From Polyangia bacterium (GTDB lineage: Bacteria; Myxococcota_A; Polyangia; Polyangiales; Polyangiaceae): a stretch of DNA of 50,694 nt. The translations under genes were made by a program, and so were the position numbers. Under the pieces are notes generated by a model. The model was not told the DNA's origin, ran no database searches, and saw only the letters and a list, made by a program, of their open reading frames with translations. The DNA is taken from positions 1 through 50,694 of the forward strand of contig JAUHZF010000018.1 of assembly GCA_030426145.1 (NCBI GenBank), read 5' to 3'. The stretch's first letter is position 1. Every line of letters begins with the position of its first letter. Below are positions 16,736-23,420 of this stretch, in pieces.

Positions 16736-17383
16736 CTACTTCTTGGCGAGCGCGGCGTCGACCTCGGCCTCGAGCGACTCCATGGCTTTGGTGTCGCCGG
16801 CCTGGAAGCTGGCGCGGGTGAAGACCATACCGCCGTCGCGGTCGACGATGACCGTGAAGGGGAGAATGCCCTTCGGGTTGTAGAGGTCCATCACCTCGGT
16901 CTCGGGGTCGAGCAGGATGGGGAAGGGCATGCTGAACTTCGACACCGTCGCGCTGACCGCGGCCTGGGTCTCGGAGCCGTCGGTGGCGATGGCGAGGACC
17001 TCGAAGCCCTGCTCCTTCTTTCGTTCGTAGAGGTCGACGAGCTCGGGCATCTCCGCGAGGCAGGGGTCACAGGTGGTCGCCCAGAAGTCGATGAGCACGA
17101 CCTTCTTGCCTCTGAAGTCGGAGAGGGAGACGAAGTCGCCGTCGAGGGTTTGGAGGCCGAAGTCCGGGGCCCGCGCCACGTCGGTGCCGCCGTCGCTACC
17201 GGTGCCGCCCGTATCGGTACCGCCCGGATCGGTCGGGGCTCCACTGCTGCTGCCGCCATCGGTGTCGGGGTCGGCGGCACCTCCGCCGACCTTTACGCCG
17301 CTGCAGCCGGCGAGGGCGGCGGCCAGGAAGGCGATGCCGGCGAAGGAAAAGAAACGGGACGGGATGACGGGGCTCTTGCTCAT
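16736..17383 (-). CDS. TlpA/ResA-like thioredoxin lipoprotein
   Basis: A 215-residue precursor with lipobox LAGC, then a Gly/Asp/Thr/Ser-rich flexible spacer, then a TlpA/ResA-type thioredoxin fold: FGLQTLDGDFVSLSDFRGKK, VVLIDFWATTCDPCLAEMPEL with the active CxxC, and GILPFTVIVDRDGG with the cis-Pro. It should sit on the periplasmic side of a membrane and reduce or exchange disulfides. ATG 17383 was chosen over an in-frame TTG upstream. It lies between a second thioredoxin lipoprotein and the barrel gene. Confidence 0.88.
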   Translation of the reverse strand: MSKSPVIPSRFFSFAGIAFLAAALAGCSGVKVGGGAADPDTDGGSSSGAPTDPGGTDTGGTGSDGGTDVARAPDFGLQTLDGDFVSLSDFRGKKVVLIDFWATTCDPCLAEMPELVDLYERKKEQGFEVLAIATDGSETQAAVSATVSKFSMPFPILLDPETEVMDLYNPKGILPFTVIVDRDGGMVFTRASFQAGDTKAMESLEAEVDAALAKK

Positions 17384-17419
17384 GGGATCGTGTCTCAACC
17401 TCTAGAATCGGTCGCGCCA

Positions 17420-17494
17420 GATACGACGAACGGCTCAGCAAGCGGGCCGAAGCCCCTCACTGAACCGTTCTGCGTCGTCGTCGACCTTCGTATC
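17420..17494 (-). repeat. Long imperfect inverted repeat between two genes
   Basis: Left arm GATACGACGAACGGCTCAG (17420-17438) pairs with the right-hand segments CTGAACCGTT (17460-17469), CGTCGT and CGTATC (to 17494), with a few bulges and a 21-nt loop. In the minus-strand transcript it would form a stable stem-loop between the two thioredoxin genes and could adjust relative expression or protect one RNA end. There is no U-tract, so it is not a classic terminator. Confidence 0.6.
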
Positions 17495-17510
17495 GCCTTG
17501 GGGGCGGCGC

Positions 17511-18215
17511 TCAGCTGCCGCCGGCGATGATCCCGTCCGCCTGAAGCCAGAAGGCGGCGTCGGGTGCCGCGTTGACGGCGCGAACGATCTGCATCGTGTC
17601 GGTGCGGATCATCATGTTCGCGGGGAAGGCGGCGCGCGGGTACAGGTCGTGTATCTGGTTCGCAGGATCGATCGCCATCGGGTAATCGACAGGGAAGGTC
17701 TTGGTCCAATTCTCGAGGTCCGCGAACGTCGCTGCCGTACCTGGGTTGGGCCCATCGGTGAGCGTGCTCAGGAACACCACATCGTCTTTGTACTCGTCCC
17801 GTTTCTCGGGGATGTCGGTCTCGGCCTCGGCCTGGCACGGCGGACACCAGCTCGCGGAGACGATCATCACCACGATCTTGGGCTTGGCGCGACCGGCGAA
17901 GGGATGTCCCTCCGGGAAGACCTCATCTCCGGTGGGGTTGTAGAAGTCGGCCAGCGCGATCGGGGTGATCTGCGCGCCGAGGTTCATGTAGTCGTAGAAG
18001 CCGAAGAACTCGAAGTCGGGGATGACCTGGCCCTCGCGGATGCCGTAGGGGGCTGCGGGGTAGGCCGCATCTTCACCCTGCCAGCTGGTCTCGCCTTGAC
18101 CTTCCTGGAAGGTGGGGGCGTCGTCGTCCTTCTCGACCTCCTCCGAGCTGCAACCCAGCGACGTCACCGCCAACGAAGCCGCCGCCATCAGACCCAAGAA
18201 CTTCATCATCTTCAT
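17511..18215 (-). CDS. Thioredoxin-fold lipoprotein, TlpA/AhpC-TSA-like
   Basis: A 234-residue precursor with signal MKMMKFLGLMAAASLAVTSLGC (lipobox SLGC). The thioredoxin fold carries KIVVMIVSASWCPPCQAEAE with a CPPC active site and a later FPANMMIRTDTMQIVRAV strand with the cis-Pro. The long segment between lipobox and fold (PYGIREGQVIPDFEFFGFYD) is not typical of TlpA. First gene of the thioredoxin/thioredoxin/barrel set, divergent from a Cys-rich lipoprotein gene. Substrate unknown; the neighbouring Cys-rich secreted proteins are candidates by context only. Confidence 0.85.
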   Translation of the reverse strand: MKMMKFLGLMAAASLAVTSLGCSSEEVEKDDDAPTFQEGQGETSWQGEDAAYPAAPYGIREGQVIPDFEFFGFYDYMNLGAQITPIALADFYNPTGDEVFPEGHPFAGRAKPKIVVMIVSASWCPPCQAEAETDIPEKRDEYKDDVVFLSTLTDGPNPGTAATFADLENWTKTFPVDYPMAIDPANQIHDLYPRAAFPANMMIRTDTMQIVRAVNAAPDAAFWLQADGIIAGGS

Positions 18216-18621
18216 ACTTCTGCCTCAGCCTTGGGCCTTACGCCGCAGCGGCTCCGTGGTTTCACAACCATGTCATCGACGAGTGTGTCGGTCCTCGACG
18301 GTCCCGCGATGATCTCTCGACTCCCAGTGCAGACCCACATCGACGCAACGCCTGCGCTCGAAAGGGTAGCATGAACAAAGGAGAACGCAGGCGTCAATTC
18401 TGGGGAGGTCGCAACCGTGCCGGCCCGGGAATAACCCTGCGTTGCGACGTTGCTCACGCCCGGACGGCGGTGCTATTGCTGCGCAGCGGTGCCGCCGAGG
18501 GTGGTACCTCGCTCGGGGCCGGGGTGTGCACGAGGGTGACCTCCCGGAAAAGACTTGGGAATCGGCGGACGCAGTCCGCCCTGCTTGACGGCGACAGCCG
18601 ACTGAGAACGAGGGCAGAGGT
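18216..18621 (+). promoter_or_regulatory. 405-bp divergent regulatory region
   Basis: No convincing gene lies here; a short frame at 18371-18625 runs into the next gene and has no recognisable product. TTGCTC (18450-18455), an 18-nt gap and TATTGC (18474-18479) form a possible plus-strand promoter, giving a leader of about 135 nt. That leader contains a perfect hairpin, GGCGGAC-GCA-GTCCGCC (18564-18580). The minus-strand promoter of the thioredoxin set should lie near 18220-18280, but I see no clear hexamers. Confidence 0.35.
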
Positions 18622-20061
18622 ATGAGCAAGCGGCGATCGTCGTGGGGCAAGGGTTGGTTCGGCTGGTTGGCCACCGCAGGCATCTTTCTCGGGGCGGCGC
18701 TGCCGTCGACCGGTTGCACGACCGAGACCATCCCCGGCGATGAATGCGTGGGCGGCGTGGTCGTGGACGGTCGATGCGAGGCCAAGTGCGACCCGGCCAA
18801 GTGCTTGGAAGGCAACGTTTGCGTCGACAATCGCTGCAAACTGGTCTGCGACGAGCACGAGGACTGTTTCCCCGGCTACCAGGTGTGTCGCGAAAAGCTC
18901 ACCGACGAGGACGAGAACGGGGTCCAGGTCAAGGTCGCCGTGTGCGACGACAGCGGTCAGATCCCCGCCGTGGGTGCGAGCGGTTTCCCCGAGGGCTGGT
19001 GGGGGCTCGACTGCCCGTTCGGCGATACGCAGTGCGCCGCCCAGACCGCATGCCCCGACGGTACCCCCTGTACGACGGCCCCCTCGTGCACCTGCGAGCT
19101 CGACGAAGCCGCCTGCGGCGAGGACGCCCGGTGCAACAAGGGCAAGTGCGCCGAGGACGGTGCGGCCTGCATCTTCAACCGCTGCACGGTGGCGGAGTGC
19201 CAGCCGCTGCGCTGCGTGGGGTTCTCGGGTGAAGGTGATGCGCTCGCCTACTGCTCTCTTCACGAGTGCGACAGCGACGATCAGTGTCAGCCGGGTTTCT
19301 ACTGCGGCACCGACCGTGACCCGACCGACATCTGCAACCAGCCAAACCCGGATTTCCAGGACGCTCTCTGCGGCGAATCGCCAGAGCCGTGCGTCGACCC
19401 CGCCACCGCAGGCCCGGCCTACAGCGCGGGCACCGTCTGCCTGATGCGCAAGACCTGTCTCAAGCGAGACGAGTGTGCGCCCTGCAGCGAGAATCTCGAC
19501 TGCTCGTTCGGCGACGGCGATCTCTGCGCCGCCCACGCCGGCGACAACATCTGCGCGCGGCTCTGCAACGACGACTCGAACTGCCGCCCCGACGAAGCTT
19601 GTGTGCCCTACGCCCCCTCGACGGACAAGGCGACGGGGGCTCCCCAGACCTGCGGCGCGTCCCCTCACATCGACTGTATCGACCCCGCCGTCGATTGCCC
19701 GACCCCGGGCGATACCTGCGTGCCCCGCAACGTGTGTGTGCCACGGAGCGGAAAGTGCGACGGCAGCGACTTGCCGGCCGGCGACGGGAAGTTCTGTGCT
19801 CACTGCCTGCGCGACACCGACTGCGGTCCGGCCGACTCGGGCTGGGTGTGCGAACCGGACAACAACGGCGACAAACACTGTTTCGACCGCAGCTTCCCCT
19901 GGACCTGCGGAACCGATGCCGACTGCCCGCTCGCCCCGAGCGGCAAGAACGGTCATTGCATCACCGCCAACGACAACTTCGGTGCAAACCTCGTGGGTCG
20001 TTGCTTCATCCCCGAGCGTGCGGCTCCCTTCACGGGCAGCTTCGGCTGCTGGGATAAATGA
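18622..20061 (+). CDS. Large Cys-rich lipoprotein (57 Cys)
   Basis: A 479-residue precursor with a signal ending in lipobox STGC. The mature chain has 57 Cys in all (12%), in irregular Cys-rich repeats such as CDEHEDCFPGYQVC, CDSDDQCQPGFYC and CNDDSNCRPDEAC. The recurring C-x(2,5)-DxxC-x(1,2)-G/D pattern is typical of myxobacterial Cys-rich surface repeats, resembling Dickkopf- or EGF-like knots. It is presumably outer-membrane anchored and heavily disulfide bonded. AGAGGT lies just before ATG. It faces two thioredoxin lipoproteins across a divergent region. Function unknown. Confidence 0.82.
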   Translation: MSKRRSSWGKGWFGWLATAGIFLGAALPSTGCTTETIPGDECVGGVVVDGRCEAKCDPAKCLEGNVCVDNRCKLVCDEHEDCFPGYQVCREKLTDEDENGVQVKVAVCDDSGQIPAVGASGFPEGWWGLDCPFGDTQCAAQTACPDGTPCTTAPSCTCELDEAACGEDARCNKGKCAEDGAACIFNRCTVAECQPLRCVGFSGEGDALAYCSLHECDSDDQCQPGFYCGTDRDPTDICNQPNPDFQDALCGESPEPCVDPATAGPAYSAGTVCLMRKTCLKRDECAPCSENLDCSFGDGDLCAAHAGDNICARLCNDDSNCRPDEACVPYAPSTDKATGAPQTCGASPHIDCIDPAVDCPTPGDTCVPRNVCVPRSGKCDGSDLPAGDGKFCAHCLRDTDCGPADSGWVCEPDNNGDKHCFDRSFPWTCGTDADCPLAPSGKNGHCITANDNFGANLVGRCFIPERAAPFTGSFGCWDK

Positions 20062-20341
20062 GCTTCATCCCGAGCTTGAAGCGTTAGGAAAACGATGTGA
20101 CGAGCTGTGGGTCTGCAAGTTTCCGTCACGGGCTTCGTCTAGACGAAGCCCGGGGGATGGGGCAGACTCCAAACTACTTCTTGAATGGGGACGGACATCT
20201 CGTCCCCAAAAACGACGAAACGTCCTGCTTCTGCACTCAATTCCTTCGGGAATCCGACTAAGGAAGCTAAGTGTGTGAGCGACGCGGCACCGGGCTTCGC
20301 TTGGGGAAGCCTGCCGACGTGAGACCTTGAGAGGAGATAAC
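20062..20341 (+). ncRNA. Structured spacer with five hairpins
   Basis: Five hairpins follow each other between two Cys-rich lipoprotein genes: GCTTCA/TGAAGC (20062-20082), a perfect 24-bp palindrome with arm CGGGCTTCGTCT (20129-20152), GGGGACG/CGTCCCC (20187-20207), ATTCC-TTCG-GGAAT with a stable UUCG loop (20240-20253), and GGCTTC/GAAGCC (20293-20311). The second and fifth share CGGGCTTCG. No hairpin has a U-tract. The region may be a structured 5' leader of the gene at 20342, an RNA-processing element, or an independent small RNA. No known riboswitch is recognised. Confidence 0.5.
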
Positions 20342-21595
20342 GTGAGCAACAAGACCAGCTGGCTGAAGAAGCCGAACTCGAGCAAGATGCGTCTGACGAC
20401 GACGGGACTCTCGATGCTTGGGCTTCTGGGCGTCGCCGTGGCGGCCCCGGGCTGCAGCGAGGACAACCCCCTCTGCTGCAACGAGGGTGATTTCCAGGTC
20501 GGTGGCACCATCGAGCTGGAGGGCACCTCGGGCGTGGCCCTGCAGGCCGTCGCCGACTTTTCCGCCATCGCGTCGGCGTCGGTCGACGACCTGACCACCG
20601 CGTGCCGCGGCATCGCCGAGGGCCTCGATGCTTCGCCTGAGGACCGCGCTGCGGCCGAGGCCATCGAAGACAAGCGCGAGCGCATGAACGCGTACTGCAA
20701 CCTGGCCGTCGACCAGATCGGCGTCTTCACCGCCATGGTGTCGGTGTCCGTCGACTTCCAGCCCCCGCAGTGCTCGGCTTCGGTCAGCGCCAAGGCCAAC
20801 TGCCAGGCCAAGTGCTCCGGCAGCGCCTCGTGTGACATCAAGGCCAACCCCCCCACCTGTGAGGGTGGTCGGCTCGAGGTCGCTTGCAGCGGCTCGTGTA
20901 CCGCCGAGGCGGGCGCGACCCTCAACTGCACCGGCTCCTGCACCGGCAACTGCTCCGGTAAGTGCACCGCGGACGCCGGCGGCGTCGAGTGTGCCGGCAA
21001 GTGCGAGGGCACCTGCACCGCTGGCGGCATGGCGGGCGGCACCGGCATCCAGGCCGACGGCACCTGCGAGGGTATCTGCGAAGGTACCTGCGAGGTCACC
21101 GCGCCCAACGTGCAGTGCTCCGGCACCTGCGAGGGCTCGTGCGACGCTTCCTGTGAAGCGACCGCCAACGCCAGCGTCACCTGCGACGGCTCCTGCGACG
21201 CCGACTTCGAGCCCCTGCGCTGCGAGGGCGGCACGCTCGAGGGTGGATGCGAGGTCGAGGCCAGCTGCGAGGCCAACTGCGACGCCTCCGTCAGCGCCAA
21301 GGCCGAGTGCACCCCGCCCCAGCTCACGGTCAACGTGACCGGCGACGCCAACATCGGTGGCAAGCTCAAGGCGGTGCTCGAGGCCAACCTCGGTGCCGTG
21401 GCTTCGCTCCGCGGTCGTCTCGAGGGTATGGCCGCGCTGTCGGGCACCTTCGTGGGCAACATCAACGCCGACCTGCTTTCCGACATCAAGGTCGCCTGCA
21501 TCCCCGTCGTCATCCAGGCGGTGGGCGAGGCTGGCCAGGACGTGACCGCGGCCTTCTCGGCCACCGGTTCGGTCGCTGGCTCGCTCGGCATGTGA
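20342..21595 (+). CDS. Lipoprotein with period-4 Cys-x-Gly-x repeats
   Basis: A 417-residue precursor with a signal ending APGC. Residues of about 30-135 are a helical region with few Cys (SPEDRAAAEAIEDKRERMNA). The middle region carries most of the 34 Cys, many in runs such as CTGSCTGNCSGKC where Cys recurs every fourth residue. The C-terminal 95 residues are hydrophobic and glycine/alanine-rich with one Cys. The regular spacing suggests a beta-helix-like stack, disulfide ladder or metal-binding stalk; this is inference. The GTG start has GAGAGGAGA upstream. An intrinsic terminator follows. Confidence 0.8.
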   Translation: MSNKTSWLKKPNSSKMRLTTTGLSMLGLLGVAVAAPGCSEDNPLCCNEGDFQVGGTIELEGTSGVALQAVADFSAIASASVDDLTTACRGIAEGLDASPEDRAAAEAIEDKRERMNAYCNLAVDQIGVFTAMVSVSVDFQPPQCSASVSAKANCQAKCSGSASCDIKANPPTCEGGRLEVACSGSCTAEAGATLNCTGSCTGNCSGKCTADAGGVECAGKCEGTCTAGGMAGGTGIQADGTCEGICEGTCEVTAPNVQCSGTCEGSCDASCEATANASVTCDGSCDADFEPLRCEGGTLEGGCEVEASCEANCDASVSAKAECTPPQLTVNVTGDANIGGKLKAVLEANLGAVASLRGRLEGMAALSGTFVGNINADLLSDIKVACIPVVIQAVGEAGQDVTAAFSATGSVAGSLGM

Positions 21596-21631
21596 TGAGC
21601 TGAACCTCGTGCCCTCACCCGAGGGCGCACG

Positions 21632-21672
21632 AAAACCCCCGCCTGGCGACTCGCCTCGGCGGGGGTTTTTCG
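21632..21672 (+). terminator. Intrinsic terminator
   Basis: A GC-rich stem AAAACCCCCGCC/GGCGGGGGTTTT with a 14-nt loop is followed by a T-run. It ends transcription of the Cys-x-Gly-x lipoprotein gene 37 nt after its stop. Confidence 0.92.
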
Positions 21673-21686
21673 TTACTGACACGGTG

Positions 21687-22175
21687 ATGGCCATGGACCG
21701 ACGCCTCCTGACGCTCTCTCTCATCTGCGGACTCATCAGCCCCGTCGCCTGTACCTGCGACCAGAAGGGTGAAGGCACGGCCCCTTCGGCCGACGCGCCG
21801 TCGTCATCGGCCAATGCCAAGGGCGTGAACCTCACCTCGATCAAGCAGAGCTGCGACTACCGCGAGGCTTGGAAGCACAAGATCCGAAAGGCGTGTACTT
21901 CTTGCGTCTCGCTCGCCAAGGCACCGGCGTGCGGCTGCAAGACCGACCGCAAGGAGTACTCGGGCAAATGCGCCAGCTTCGAGAACAAGCGGCTCGCGTC
22001 CAAAGACACCTGCGAGGAGCTGTGGCAGTGCGCCTTCAAGTGCAAGCCGGGTGACTGTGACTGCGAGCAGTCGTGCCTCGCGCCCAAGCCCGAGTGCGCC
22101 AAGCTCTGGCTCGACGTCGACCTGTGTGTGATCGACGTGTGCGAGACCTACTGCGACAGCGACGAGAAGAGCTAG
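21687..22175 (+). CDS. Secreted Cys-rich protein
   Basis: A 162-residue precursor with signal MAMDRRLLTLSLICGLISPVAC and a poor lipobox (PVAC), then a Ser/Ala/Pro spacer and a Cys-rich domain with paired motifs (CTSCVSLAKAPACGC, CEELWQCAFKC, CDCEQSC). Total Cys is 19. It is the third Cys-rich exported protein in a row on this strand but lies beyond a terminator, so it has its own promoter. ATG 21687 was chosen because earlier in-frame codons fall inside the terminator; ATG 21693 is equally possible. Function unknown. Confidence 0.7.
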   Translation: MAMDRRLLTLSLICGLISPVACTCDQKGEGTAPSADAPSSSANAKGVNLTSIKQSCDYREAWKHKIRKACTSCVSLAKAPACGCKTDRKEYSGKCASFENKRLASKDTCEELWQCAFKCKPGDCDCEQSCLAPKPECAKLWLDVDLCVIDVCETYCDSDEKS

Positions 22176-22264
22176 CAGGTGGTGCAGGGCATGACGATGC
22201 GTTAGGTATCCCCGGCGTCCGGGGTTGACCCTCAGTCCCGGCCCGACCTAGTGGAGTCCGTCTC

Positions 22265-23374
22265 ATGCCCGTCACCGTCGAAGCCGTTCACGCGGCCCTC
22301 AGCAAAGTTCACGACCCCGAGATCAAGCGCCCCCTCACCGAGCTGGGCATGGTGCGCGACATCGCGGTCGACGGCGACACCGTCTCCCTCGGCGTCGATC
22401 TCACCACGGCGGCGTGTCCGCTCAAGGGCAAGATCGAGCAAGACGTGATCGACGCGGTGAAGAGCACCGGCGCCAAGACGGTAAACCTCGACTGGGGCGT
22501 GAAGGCGATGAAGCGCCAGATCACCGAAGACGACCCCTGCCCCGGCGTGCAGAACATCGTGCTCGTCACGAGCGGCAAGGGCGGCGTGGGCAAGAGCACC
22601 GTGGCGACCAATCTCACCCTCGCGCTCAAGCGCGCGGGCTGCCGCGTGGGACTGCTCGACGCCGACATGTACGGGCCCAGCATTCCGACCATGCTCGGCG
22701 TGTCGGGTCGCCCGGCTGGCAACCCCAACGGCAAGATCACCCCGCTCGAGCGCTTCGGCGTGAAGCTGATGAGCATTGGCTTCCTGCTCGAGGATGACAA
22801 GACGGCCGTCATCTGGCGCGGGCCCATGCTGCAGGGCGCGCTGCTCCAGTTCATCAAGGACGTGGAGTGGGGCGACCTCGACTACCTCATCCTCGACCTT
22901 CCGCCCGGCACCGGCGACGTGGTGCTGACGCTGTCGCAGCGCGTGCGCACGACGGGTGCGGTGGTGGTGACCACGCCTCAGGACGTGGCGCTGGCCGACG
23001 TCTACAAGTCGGTCTCCATGCTCAAGAAGGTGGAGATCCCGCTCCTGGGCATCGTGGAGAACGAGAGCTACTTCATCTGTGGCAACTGCGACGAGCGGCA
23101 CGAGCTCTTCGGCTCGGGCGGCGGCGAAAAGGTCGCGGCCTTCGCGGAGGCACCGCTCCTCGGGCAGATCCCGATCGACCCCAAGGTTCGCGAGTGGGCC
23201 GATGCGGGTACGCCCGTCGTGCAGGCCGCGCCCGACCTTCCGGTGGCGCAGGCCTTCCGCGACGTCGCCGAGAAGATGGCCGATCGCTGCAGTGTGCTGA
23301 ACGCACGTCGAGCGCCTTCGCTCACCATCGACCGTAGTGGCGGTACAAACCGCCATCTCCCCATCGCGCGGTGA
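22265..23374 (+). CDS. apbC: Mrp/ApbC-type Fe-S cluster carrier ATPase
   Basis: A 369-residue P-loop ATPase of the Mrp/NBP35/ApbC family, which carries and delivers [4Fe-4S] clusters to apo-proteins in the cytosol. Residues 1-85 are a MIP18-like (DUF59) domain. The ATPase has a deviant Walker A GKGGVGKST (104-112), LDADMYGPSIP, LDLPPGTGD and the cluster-binding CGNC (272-275). GGAG lies 8 nt before ATG. It heads a run of co-directional genes to 27683. Confidence 0.95.
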   Translation: MPVTVEAVHAALSKVHDPEIKRPLTELGMVRDIAVDGDTVSLGVDLTTAACPLKGKIEQDVIDAVKSTGAKTVNLDWGVKAMKRQITEDDPCPGVQNIVLVTSGKGGVGKSTVATNLTLALKRAGCRVGLLDADMYGPSIPTMLGVSGRPAGNPNGKITPLERFGVKLMSIGFLLEDDKTAVIWRGPMLQGALLQFIKDVEWGDLDYLILDLPPGTGDVVLTLSQRVRTTGAVVVTTPQDVALADVYKSVSMLKKVEIPLLGIVENESYFICGNCDERHELFGSGGGEKVAAFAEAPLLGQIPIDPKVREWADAGTPVVQAAPDLPVAQAFRDVAEKMADRCSVLNARRAPSLTIDRSGGTNRHLPIAR

Positions 23375-23420
23375 AGCGAATCGCGCTATGGGTTGAGCCC
23401 CCTGGGGCTGGGATTCGCTC

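Noticed and set aside
18371..18625. 84-codon frame between the divergent genes
   Set aside because: It overlaps the start of the Cys-rich gene, has no recognisable product and fits leader sequence better.
18454..19956. 500-codon open frame on the minus strand
   Set aside because: It is antisense to the Cys-rich lipoprotein, which has a signal, a lipobox and a start site. The reverse frame has no recognisable domain.
20267..21844. 525-codon open frame on the minus strand
   Set aside because: It is antisense to the Cys-x-Gly-x lipoprotein and crosses its terminator.
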